DNA of 14,554 bases, taken from the NCBI GenBank assembly GCA_025464275.1, contig JAODGR010000081.1, positions 1-14,554 of the forward strand. Reading direction: 5' to 3'. A program made the translations under genes and the position numbers. This DNA is from Methanosarcinales archaeon. Its GTDB lineage: Archaea > Halobacteriota > Syntropharchaeia > Alkanophagales > Methanospirareceae. The notes below the pieces were generated by a model. The model saw only the letters and a program-made list of their open reading frames with translations, was not told where the DNA came from and ran no database searches. Positions within the stretch are counted from its first letter, which is position 1, and every line of letters starts with the position of its first letter. Shown here piece after piece: positions 1-5,998 of the stretch.

Positions 1-46
1 AGAAAAGGTTAATGAATGAAGAGGACTAAAAAGCCCGAATGTTCTT

Positions 47-66
47 GTGAAGCAAAAACGCCACAC
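47..66 (-). terminator. possible T-rich terminator after cas2
   Basis: Just downstream of the cas2 stop, the minus strand reads GCGTTTTTGC, and a second run (GCTTTTTAG) follows at about 20-35. Archaeal transcription often ends at T-runs without a hairpin. The assignment rests only on base composition and position. Confidence 0.25.
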
Positions 67-69
67 CAA

Positions 70-333
70 TTATATGATGCACCCGATATCCGCCTTCTCT
101 ACGCCCATCGTCTCAACCTTCACCTGCTCCTTCGTTCTGAACGTGTAAATCCGCACGGAATCCTCATCCTCATGCATCATCCCCTTCAGCTCCTGTTTTA
201 TCCGTTTGAACTGCGAATCCGTGAGCTCACCCTCAAATACCGAGTTCTGCACCCAGTCTAAATACCGGCGTAAGTACTGACATACCTTCGCCACTCGCTC
301 TACGTTCACATCATAAACGATTATCACGTACAT
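70..333 (-). CDS. cas2: CRISPR-associated endonuclease Cas2
   Basis: Cas2 forms the adaptation complex with Cas1 that inserts new spacers into CRISPR arrays; the Cas2 dimer is mainly structural. The 87-residue product has the expected length and ferredoxin-like pattern: a first strand with the conserved Asp (MYVIIVYDV, Asp8), a helix with VAKVCQYLRRYLDWVQNSVFEGEL (recognisable from RRYLDWVQNSVFEG), and a short C-terminal tail ending in GCII, as in type I/III Cas2 proteins. The start ATG at 331-333 has only a weak GCAGGG upstream. No cas1 lies on its 5' side, where an unrelated divergent gene begins at 434, and no repeat array is visible in 1-69. The rest of the locus, if any, would lie left of the window. 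Identification is firm; subtype is not determinable. Confidence 0.93.
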   Translation of the reverse strand: MYVIIVYDVNVERVAKVCQYLRRYLDWVQNSVFEGELTDSQFKRIKQELKGMMHEDEDSVRIYTFRTKEQVKVETMGVEKADIGCII

Positions 334-384
334 CCCTGCTCAGTACCACACACTAACAGAACCCTTCCGCCCCCTTATCGGTCA

Positions 385-425
385 GCATATAGAAATATAT
401 ACATACAAATCCTTTATAATATAAT
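385..425. promoter_or_regulatory. divergent TATA-rich promoter region, cas2 / hypothetical gene
   Basis: The 100 bases between the two divergent genes contain AATATATAC at about 392-400 and CCTTTATAATATAA at 411-424. The second sits about 25 bases before the in-frame ATG at 443, the distance expected for a leaderless archaeal transcript. The first could serve cas2 on the minus strand with a leader of roughly 35-40 bases. This is pattern reading only. Confidence 0.4.
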
Positions 426-433
426 GTAAGTGA

Positions 434-925
434 ATGAGTGGCATGATAAGAACTTCGACAGAGATAATGGAGATACTGAAGCGGAGATGGGACAAGAGCA
501 AAGACAGGGATGAATGGCGAGTACTCAGCGGCAGGAATCCCAGAGGCAGGTATGATATCTTCATCTCCTCACCAGACCGGGTATGGCAGCTGAAGGTGGA
601 GCAGGTGGACAGGGATAAGGCATTTGGGTTCGGTCTGGAAGTGGGGAAGCCAGACGAGGAGATGAAGAAGCTCTTCAGCCACGGTGCACCGGTACCTTTT
701 GGTCTCATATCACCACATACGAAGAACAATCTGGCGATTATTATGGCTGGCATTCAGCTATATTCCTCCGACTCCGCATATTCCCTATGCAGGGATTTCG
801 TCTCCGAGAAGCAGGCGGAACTGGATGAGCGACTGGACCGGGAGATAGAGCGAATGAAGAGCGACCCGCTACTGAGATACAAGTATAGAGAGCAGAAGGA
901 GCGTGAGGAGAGACCTTACCTCTGA
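434..925 (+). CDS. hypothetical protein, 163 residues, divergent from cas2
   Basis: I do not recognise the family. The ORF has good coding character: charged and hydrophobic residues alternate, and no low-complexity tract occurs. The central part (about residues 40-110) looks like an alpha/beta domain (GRYDIFISSPDRVWQLKVEQ, then a HTKNNLAIIMAGIQ segment). The last 45 residues are Glu/Arg/Lys-rich and probably form a long amphipathic helix (AELDERLDREIERM). No signal peptide or membrane segment is seen. Two starts are possible, ATG 434 or ATG 443; the TATA-like element at 411-424 favours 443 for a leaderless message. Its 3' end overlaps the convergent HExxH gene by 10 bases. The shared promoter with cas2 makes a link to CRISPR conceivable, but nothing in the protein itself supports one. 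Confidence 0.7.
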   Translation: MSGMIRTSTEIMEILKRRWDKSKDRDEWRVLSGRNPRGRYDIFISSPDRVWQLKVEQVDRDKAFGFGLEVGKPDEEMKKLFSHGAPVPFGLISPHTKNNLAIIMAGIQLYSSDSAYSLCRDFVSEKQAELDERLDREIERMKSDPLLRYKYREQKEREERPYL

Positions 926-2253
926 ACCCCACCTGTACCTGTACTTGTACCTACCCTTCTGATGTACTCAGAACCGTTTAACAGCTCTTTATAGCTCACA
1001 GGAGGGTTATCAAGGGCTATTCTCAACCCCCTTTTGCCATATTCCTTATACAGTTGCCTCAACAGTGCAGAGCCGTAGCGAGCTCCTGTCATCTCACGTT
1101 CAATTGCACTGGGACCGTGAGTGAGACCATGACCCCGTATCCTCTTCAGATTACCCTCCCGCTCCACTCTGAAGAACCTGTAATCCTCATCATCACTCAG
1201 CAGGCAATCGGATACGAATGCAGAATAGCCCTCAATTAGTGCACCGAGCACCGAATGCTCCTCCACAAGCATTGTAATCTGCTCACGCAGGTGCTCCAGT
1301 CGAGGAGGTAATTCCAGAACACTGATTTTAGGGCTCAGAGAGGGGTGGGTGGTGTACACTCTCGGAAGTTCAGAACTGTTAATCGGGGTAACCGCAATAG
1401 TAATGGCTAATATCTTCTCTATATCTGGAAGGTTCATAAATTGAGGGTTAATCTTTTTGATAAGGCTCTCCATCTCCAGCCCCGGTTCTACCTCACCTGA
1501 TGTCAGTTCTCGATAAAATTCCTCCTCTCTCATGAGAATCTCCCTTCTCAATTCTATATCCCGCTCATACAGCTCAGGGAACTGCGCATGTGCAAGTTCA
1601 TGCACCACCAGACTCAATACAAAACCCGATTCAAACCGCGATGCCAGTTTGAATGCCTCCTTCAGCTTCTTACCCTCAGCCAGGTAGCGTGCACAATTCG
1701 CCAGCGTCTCCTTACGCATCCCCCCTGCGTATATAAAAACCTCACTCTTATTGCAGAAACCCGACATCTCATTCAGAAACCCGATATCCGAGAGCAGGGT
1801 ACGGGCAGAGATGGAGAATTTTACAGGGTCATGGTAAATCAGCTCCATGAGCTCCGGTGACACCGATCTCGAAGGTGAGGGAGTAGAATAAACACCCTCA
1901 AAGAGTTTGATGTAGGTTTCCCTCAAGCTATTCGGGAGTTCCGCTCTGAATTTACGGAGTAAAGCGGTATGCCACTCCTCTTCCTCATGTATCACCTCAA
2001 GCGTGGCATTCACGGGTCTATCACAGATGCTCTCTATCTCTGGCTTGAACTGCTCGAACTTCTCTCTCAGGGGCTTAGCCAGGGGAATGAAATGATAACC
2101 TCCCCCCATCTCTCTCAGGCTATCCTCCAGTATACCCAGATAGGCATACAGCTCTTCGAACTTCAATTTCTCGGCTTCTATTCGGCTCAGAAGAATACCG
2201 GCAACCATAGACATAGAAGTAGAAGGCGATTCGGATTCGGATACCATTTCCAT
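916..2253 (-). CDS. putative HExxH zinc metallopeptidase (gluzincin-like)
   Basis: The 445-residue protein has a canonical zinc-binding helix, VVHELAHAQF (His218, Glu219, His222), and about 120 residues later a helix LIEGYSAF in which Glu341 is well placed as the third zinc ligand of a gluzincin. Near the C-terminus, RYGSALLRQLYKEYG followed by NPPVSYKELLNGSEYI resembles a tail I know from many bacterial HExxH proteins (a Y..G..F/L motif, then PP.ST.QILHP..Y). There is no signal peptide or membrane segment, so it is probably cytoplasmic. Residues 5-17 (SESESPSTSMSMV) and the GTSTGTGG tail are low complexity, so the true start may be a later Met. It follows the adenosyltransferase gene after 38 bases and is probably co-transcribed; no clear ribosome site precedes it. 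Substrate is unknown, and activity is inferred from motifs. Confidence 0.72.
   Translation of the reverse strand: MEMVSESESPSTSMSMVAGILLSRIEAEKLKFEELYAYLGILEDSLREMGGGYHFIPLAKPLREKFEQFKPEIESICDRPVNATLEVIHEEEEWHTALLRKFRAELPNSLRETYIKLFEGVYSTPSPSRSVSPELMELIYHDPVKFSISARTLLSDIGFLNEMSGFCNKSEVFIYAGGMRKETLANCARYLAEGKKLKEAFKLASRFESGFVLSLVVHELAHAQFPELYERDIELRREILMREEEFYRELTSGEVEPGLEMESLIKKINPQFMNLPDIEKILAITIAVTPINSSELPRVYTTHPSLSPKISVLELPPRLEHLREQITMLVEEHSVLGALIEGYSAFVSDCLLSDDEDYRFFRVEREGNLKRIRGHGLTHGPSAIEREMTGARYGSALLRQLYKEYGKRGLRIALDNPPVSYKELLNGSEYIRRVGTSTGTGGVQR
931..954. repeat. six-base tandem repeat (ACCTGT)4, imperfect
   Basis: Four imperfect copies (ACCTGT, ACCTGT, ACTTGT, ACCTAC) encode the Gly-Thr-Ser-Thr-Gly-Thr-Gly-like tail of the minus-strand HExxH protein, just inside its stop codon. 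It is one of several six-base expansions in this window. Confidence 0.7.
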
Positions 2254-2291
2254 TATATTATACTGGAAATGTGAATGTAAATGTGTGTGGG

Positions 2292-2852
2292 TTAATATTC
2301 TATACCTGAAGTGGTCTCTCCTGTATTATCCCAGTAATGCTTCACCTTCTCCATGTGTGTCACTATATCAGCCATCTCAGCTATTCGAGCACCCAATCCC
2401 CGCCCGCTGAGGATGATATCTGTATGCCCCCTCCTCTTCAATAGCTCCACCACTTCCTCCTCTGTTAACAGTCCAAATTTTATCGCATATAAAATCTCGT
2501 CCAGAACCAGAAGGTCAGGTTGTACCTCACGTAATACCCTGTGAGCCAGCTCCAGCCCCTCATTAGCCTTTTTCTGGTGTAGTTCACGCGTCCTCTCGTC
2601 TAAAAACTCCGGTGCACCACAGAGATGTATCTGGAGATTGAGCTCAGGGTAAGAATTGGCGAGCTTCTTTATGAACCGGTATTCACCGGTAGCTCGCCCT
2701 TTCATAAATTGCAGTATCACCACCTCCTTTTTGTGCCCCAGCGCCCTTATAACATGCCCAATGGAAGCAACTGTCTTACCTTCACCCGCTCCATAATAAA
2801 CTATAATCTTACCTTCTTCCCGGCTCATGCGCTCCATCGTATCTATCTTCAT
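2292..2852 (-). CDS. btuR: cob(I)alamin/corrinoid adenosyltransferase, CobA/BtuR family
   Basis: This cytoplasmic enzyme would transfer the adenosyl group of ATP to the cobalt of a reduced corrinoid, making adenosylcobalamin-type cofactors. From the ATG at 2852 the product is 186 residues. It has the P-loop YYGAGEGKT (residues 19-27), the GHKKEVVILQFMKG strand, the LLVLDE acid motif (113-119), and the family C-terminus SGRG...ADIVTHMEKVKHYWD...GIEY. The usual P-loop is GNGKGKTT; here the first Lys is Glu and the second Thr is Val, a modest departure. The frame is open up to 2918, but those 22 extra residues run through two palindromes and do not resemble the family. ATG 2852 has GGTG nine bases upstream; Met codons at 2837 and 2828 are alternatives. 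The HExxH gene follows on the same strand. Confidence 0.88.
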   Translation of the reverse strand: MKIDTMERMSREEGKIIVYYGAGEGKTVASIGHVIRALGHKKEVVILQFMKGRATGEYRFIKKLANSYPELNLQIHLCGAPEFLDERTRELHQKKANEGLELAHRVLREVQPDLLVLDEILYAIKFGLLTEEEVVELLKRRGHTDIILSGRGLGARIAEMADIVTHMEKVKHYWDNTGETTSGIEY

Positions 2853-2879
2853 AATTAGCTGCACCGATAATAAACATCC

Positions 2880-2893
2880 CATCATGCATGATG
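2880..2893. repeat. perfect 14-base palindrome
   Basis: CATCATGCATGATG reads identically on both strands. It abuts (shares two bases with) the larger 26-base palindrome to its right, and lies between the probable adenosyltransferase start and its TATA-like element. It could be a dimeric repressor site. Confidence 0.7.
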
Positions 2894-2917
2894 TCATATA
2901 ATCTATATTATATGACA
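2892..2917. repeat. perfect inverted repeat, 10-base arms, six-base spacer; AT-rich
   Basis: The arms TGTCATATAA and TTATATGACA are exact reverse complements, separated by TCTATA. The core is TATA-like on both strands and sits between the minus-strand adenosyltransferase and the plus-strand 57-codon ORF, so it could be a bidirectional promoter/operator. Alternatively it could be an end structure of a lost mobile element. The arm sequence TTATATGACA recurs exactly at 2985-2994, and with one change at 3008-3017 (TTATATGTCA). Confidence 0.75.
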
Positions 2918-2933
2918 AAAACCACAGGAGGGC

Positions 2934-3107
2934 ATGAAAGAGGCATTCAAACCCCTCAGCACAGAGTTTACGTCCGCCATGAGATTATATGACATTGGAC
3001 ACTGGGATTATATGTCACCGGAAAAACCCTCCGTATATGCGCTACAATCGATTTTTTCACCATACTATGACAAATTGTATCCACCACATCGATTTATTGC
3101 GTTATAA
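2934..3107 (+). CDS. small ORF, 57 residues, or 5' fragment of a longer gene
   Basis: An open frame from ATG 2934 to TAA 3105-3107 encodes 57 residues of ordinary, non-repetitive composition rich in aromatics (MRLYDIGHWDYM, YYDKLYPPHRF). GGAGGG precedes the ATG by only one base, too close for a standard ribosome site, so initiation is uncertain. A later Met at 2979 is an alternative. After the stop, the same frame continues for only eight codons. The stretch SPEKPSVYALQSIFSPYYD weakly recalls the N-terminal segment of IS91-type transposases (P..P...Y.....F..Y), which would make this a remnant; that likeness is a memory-based impression and not a secure assignment. It occupies most of the 276-base gap between neighbouring genes. 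Confidence 0.4.
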   Translation: MKEAFKPLSTEFTSAMRLYDIGHWDYMSPEKPSVYALQSIFSPYYDKLYPPHRFIAL

Positions 3108-3194
3108 TCCGGATACGAACTCACGCAGTATTGAGTATTAAAAATTCTTTCAGAGTTATGATGATTGAAAACACCGCTCAAGATTAAATTAAGA

Positions 3195-4421
3195 TTAAGA
3201 AGTCAATACGCCCACTACATCATCACCGGCTATATCCAGTATACGCCGTTTCAATGCGTTCACCCGTTCTTCAACCTCAGCTCCTGCTCCCAGCTCTAAT
3301 ACCTCGTACCCGCCGAATATCTCCTCCTTTATCCTCGCGCCTATTATATCATCACGTTCGGGCTTCAGTCTTATCACCATAGAACCGGAAGGCAGGAATT
3401 TCGCATATTCCGCCAGTGCACCATCGCCTATACCCTCTATCAATCCATCCGCATCGCCATCTGTGACGCCTATCACGCTGATACCAAACCTCTTCAGGAT
3501 ATCACCTGCAATGCTCGTGGTATCATCTCCGATAGTCACTGCAACAGCCATATCAAACTTCTCTATCTTCGGGAAGAGATGCTCGACCGTATAGAAGAAG
3601 CATGCCACCTTCACCTTCGCCTTCACCTTGCTCCTTCTCCCTCCTTCACTCCCACTCCCCGGCACCGGTATGTTACCATTGCCATGCAATTGCAACTTCG
3701 GCGTGGTTCGTCTGATTACATTCCCGGTCTTTATTATCCCGCTCCTCAGGTTCAATGGTGGTAACTTCACAAGATTATGCTCTATCAATCTCCCACCGAT
3801 AACATCTACTATCCTGCCTCCCCTCGCTAACAGAGTGATGCTACCATCTCGTGAGGCTGTACCTATAACCACGCCATTCACCACTATCTTATCACCGGCA
3901 TGCACACCCCTTATCTCCCTGTACTCGCAGGATGACTCTCTTCTGCACCGTGACTGTAGCTTATATGGCTTCCGCTCCTCAAACTCAGTAAAAATCGCTC
4001 TTATACTCCTGTATAGCCCTTCATCAGCTGGATTCACTATCCATGGCACTATCACCCGGCTGCAATATTCCAGTTGAATAAATGAGATTTCATCCCCTCC
4101 CTCTCTCTCCATCTCCATATAGTTCCTCAATATCCCCTCACCGAGTAATAACCCACTCTCCTCTGTCTTGCCCTTATTCACCAGTAGAATGAACCTCATC
4201 CCCTCCCTCACAAACTCTGCTGCAACCTCTGATGGTCTCTTATCTCTGGTTATGTCTATCTCATGCTGCATACCCGCGTCGATAACGGCTGTTTTGCCTG
4301 TTATACCGCCAAGAGCAGCCACAATCGCTATTCCCGCATCTCTTATTCGCTCTATCGTCTCCTTCGCCTCGCCCTCATCTATCACCTCCGGTCCATGAAA
4401 TAATAACCCCACTCTTCTCAT
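3195..4421 (-). CDS. DUF2117 family protein of methanogen type
   Basis: The 408-residue product starts MRRVGLLFHGPEVIDEGEAK and continues ALGGITGKTAVIDAG, the hallmark opening of DUF2117 proteins, which are widespread in methanogenic archaea and have no established function. The N-terminal ~130 residues look like a Rossmann-like alpha/beta domain. Residues 172-220 (HAGDKIVVNGVVIG...GGRIVDVIGG) look like a small beta barrel, and residues 290-360 form a second alpha/beta unit (AVTIGDDTTSIAGDIL, GVTDGDADG). Residues 243-272 are a low-complexity insertion rich in Gly, Ser, Lys and Val, encoded by six-base repeats. No signal or membrane segments are seen. It is a single gene with its own promoter, divergent from the cytochrome gene. 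Confidence 0.85.
   Translation of the reverse strand: MRRVGLLFHGPEVIDEGEAKETIERIRDAGIAIVAALGGITGKTAVIDAGMQHEIDITRDKRPSEVAAEFVREGMRFILLVNKGKTEESGLLLGEGILRNYMEMEREGGDEISFIQLEYCSRVIVPWIVNPADEGLYRSIRAIFTEFEERKPYKLQSRCRRESSCEYREIRGVHAGDKIVVNGVVIGTASRDGSITLLARGGRIVDVIGGRLIEHNLVKLPPLNLRSGIIKTGNVIRRTTPKLQLHGNGNIPVPGSGSEGGRRSKVKAKVKVACFFYTVEHLFPKIEKFDMAVAVTIGDDTTSIAGDILKRFGISVIGVTDGDADGLIEGIGDGALAEYAKFLPSGSMVIRLKPERDDIIGARIKEEIFGGYEVLELGAGAEVEERVNALKRRILDIAGDDVVGVLTS
3607..3630. repeat. six-base tandem repeat (ACCTTC)4, imperfect
   Basis: Four imperfect copies (ACCTTC, ACCTTC, GCCTTC, ACCTTG) lie within the DUF2117 gene and encode alternating Lys and Val/Ala on the minus strand. They are followed at 3631-3660 by a pyrimidine-rich stretch encoding a Gly/Ser/Arg tract. 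Confidence 0.65.
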
Positions 4422-4443
4422 ACTATAATAAAAATTTCAGCAT

Positions 4444-4455
4444 GTGTATAAAAAA
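4444..4455 (-). promoter_or_regulatory. TATA-like element for the DUF2117 gene
   Basis: On the minus strand TTTTTTTATACAC is centred about 28 bases before the ATG at 4421, fitting a leaderless or near-leaderless archaeal transcript. No ribosome site is seen before that ATG. Confidence 0.45.
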
Positions 4456-4469
4456 AGAGGGGAGATAGA

Positions 4470-4484
4470 AAGATTTATATTGAT
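4470..4484 (+). promoter_or_regulatory. possible TATA-like element for the cytochrome gene
   Basis: AGATTTATATTGATAT lies on the plus strand in the 152-base divergent gap. It would give a leader of roughly 70 bases before ATG 4574. Support is compositional only. Confidence 0.3.
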
Positions 4485-4573
4485 ATGTAGATATGGAAAG
4501 AATCGTCCCATTCTTATCCCTCATACCCACCTAAATCCCAGCCGGATAATAAGAAAGAAGAAGAACCGATAAG

Positions 4574-5233
4574 ATGAGATGTCATAATCTCAGGATGCTC
4601 ATACTCTCCATTGCGGTAATAATAATTGGAGTGGTGATACTTCCGGATGCTCTGCTGCTGATGACGTGGAGGGGACCCGTAGAGGGTGAGCATATGCAGG
4701 CTCAGGCTCAGACTCTCACTCAGGGTCAGGCTCAGGGTCAGAGCCATTACAGTGGAAAGGGAGGGATAACAGCGATCGACCGTGTGATGGCTGAGCTACG
4801 GGCAAGTGGAGCGCACCGCAATTTCTCCTGCCAGACCTGTCACCACTCACCGTTTGCCAATTTCGATTTCCACATCGAGTGTCTGGACTGTCACGGTCAC
4901 ACAGGCAATATCAGCGGGCACTGGACTCAGCCCGAGTGTCAGAATTGCAGTATATGCCACTGGCGCTGTGGTAACAACATAACAGCGTATAAAGATTTTG
5001 TATCAGTGGATATAAACGGCGGGCATGAAGCTCTTATACGAGCAGCAGAGGCGAATACGCAGCTCTCAGGTGCGAATGAAGCCTGCATCGCATGCCATAC
5101 CGGGGTCAATGTATCCGTTTCCGTACCTAAGACCAGGTATTTGGCTCTTCAGGCAAATATGGAACAGGTAAGCGATTTTGACTTCAAACCCGAACCCGGT
5201 TCTGGCTCTACCCCTCTACACCTCTACCCGTGA
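4574..5233 (+). CDS. membrane-tethered tetrahaem c-type cytochrome
   Basis: The 219-residue protein opens with one hydrophobic segment (residues 8-30), a signal anchor or uncleaved signal peptide that would place the rest outside the membrane. Four CxxCH haem c sites follow: CQTCH (86-90), CLDCH (103-107), CSICH (125-129) and CIACH (171-175). His91, His100, His116 and His151 are candidate second axial ligands. Cys122 precedes the third site and creates an extra overlapping CxxC. The segment GGHEALIRAAEAN...ACIACHTGV resembles a recurring module in archaeal multihaem cytochromes of methanotrophs and Archaeoglobales. A role in electron transfer at the cell surface is inferred. Residues 41-57 are a Gln/Ala/Gly/Thr tract from six-base repeats. 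The last ~15 residues look unstructured and overlap the convergent radB gene by 26 bases. No cytochrome maturation genes are nearby. Confidence 0.87.
   Translation: MRCHNLRMLILSIAVIIIGVVILPDALLLMTWRGPVEGEHMQAQAQTLTQGQAQGQSHYSGKGGITAIDRVMAELRASGAHRNFSCQTCHHSPFANFDFHIECLDCHGHTGNISGHWTQPECQNCSICHWRCGNNITAYKDFVSVDINGGHEALIRAAEANTQLSGANEACIACHTGVNVSVSVPKTRYLALQANMEQVSDFDFKPEPGSGSTPLHLYP
4697..4742. repeat. six-base tandem repeat, CAGGCT/CAGGGT units
   Basis: Seven to eight imperfect six-base units built on CAGGCT, CAGACT and CAGGGT encode an alternating Gln-Ala/Thr/Gly linker right after the cytochrome's membrane segment. The frame is preserved, so changes in copy number would alter linker length without truncating the protein. 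Confidence 0.75.
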
Positions 5234-5993
5234 TGAAGAATTCGCATGATGTACCCTCAGGCATTGACCGGTGTTTCTTCAATATGGCTCTTCGCCTGCC
5301 ACTTGCACCCTCTACCTTCTCGAGCTGTACAATCACCTTGGAGAGATATTCCAGAGTGAATTTAGCGACCGGAAGTATCTCCCCTCTTTCAATATCCATG
5401 TATACCTGATTCGTGATAATAGCCGCCAGGTCGTACCTCCGCGCCAGCTCCAGCAGATTCACTATCTGGTTCGCCAGACCTTTTAAATGCACACTCCGCT
5501 CCTCATCCACCTGCTCTAACCGGTAGAATAGCGTGGCGGAATCGAGTATTACCATGGCAACTCCTGTTGGAGCTTTACCATCCTCATCCTCACCCTCATC
5601 CTTACCTTCTTCCTTATTCTTCACCTTCCATCCCTTCTCCTCCCTCTCCCTTATCATCTCCTCAATCTCGTTTATACATGCCGCCTGCTGCTCGAAGCTA
5701 TGGGGCTCGTAGATCATGATCCGGCGTGCTATTCGCTCTATATCCGCTCTGTCAGTTGAAACACCACCTGCAATCTGCATAAATCTCTCTGGAGAGAAGC
5801 CCTCACTATCTATAAAAATCACCGTATTACCCATTCTCGCACATTCTATCGCTGCCTGAAGACATATGTTCGTCTTGCCGCTACCTGCTTCTCCGTATAT
5901 CTGGGTGAGTGTACCCGACTCAAAACCACCACCCAGTAACCTGTCTATGCTCCTGCACCCACACCTGTATCTCCTTGGAAGTTGCATTTGCAT
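5208..5993 (-). CDS. radB: DNA repair and recombination protein RadB
   Basis: RadB is a euryarchaeal RadA/RecA paralogue consisting mainly of the ATPase core; it binds DNA and RadA and is thought to assist recombination. This 261-residue product has the typical opening CGCRSIDRLLGGGFESGTLTQIYG, Walker A GEAGSGKT (34-41), the IFIDSEGFSPERF strand, Walker B VAMVILD (145-151), and ITNQVYMD as the later core motif. RadB proteins are usually about 220-240 residues. The excess here is a charged Glu/Lys/Asp tract at about 117-142, just before Walker B, encoded by imperfect repeats. The gene starts 5 bases after the marker 8 stop, so the two are probably one transcript. No good ribosome site is seen; Met3 is an alternative start. 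Its 3' end overlaps the cytochrome gene. Confidence 0.93.
   Translation of the reverse strand: MQMQLPRRYRCGCRSIDRLLGGGFESGTLTQIYGEAGSGKTNICLQAAIECARMGNTVIFIDSEGFSPERFMQIAGGVSTDRADIERIARRIMIYEPHSFEQQAACINEIEEMIREREEKGWKVKNKEEGKDEGEDEDGKAPTGVAMVILDSATLFYRLEQVDEERSVHLKGLANQIVNLLELARRYDLAAIITNQVYMDIERGEILPVAKFTLEYLSKVIVQLEKVEGASGRRRAILKKHRSMPEGTSCEFFITGRGVEG
5578..5650. repeat. pyrimidine-rich imperfect repeat tract within radB
   Basis: A run of about 70 bases on the plus strand consists almost wholly of CCTCAT, CCTTAC, CTTCTTCC-like units. On the minus strand it encodes the acidic/basic insertion before Walker B of RadB. This is the longest such tract in the window and is less regular than the others. 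Confidence 0.6.
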
Positions 5994-5998
5994 TCAGA

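Noticed and set aside
1..69. Possible CRISPR array next to cas2
   Set aside because: No repeated unit or recognisable repeat sequence is present in the 69 bases available; an array could only lie beyond the window edge.
16..261. 81-codon plus-strand ORF opposite cas2
   Set aside because: It is antisense to a confidently identified cas2 and has no family resemblance; its openness follows from the codon pattern of the real gene.
2853..2918. N-terminal extension of the adenosyltransferase to the Met at 2918
   Set aside because: The 22 extra residues run through both palindromes and the TATA-like core, and do not resemble the family, whose conserved sequence begins shortly before the P-loop.
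2919..3194. tRNA or other structured RNA gene in the largest gap
   Set aside because: No cloverleaf, CCA-adjacent T-arm motif (GTTCRA with matching stem) or other recognisable RNA fold could be found by eye; the only structures are the palindromes at its left edge.
3628..4077. 149-codon plus-strand ORF within the DUF2117 gene
   Set aside because: It is a shadow of the minus-strand gene, with low-complexity Pro/Leu/Ser translation and no family features.
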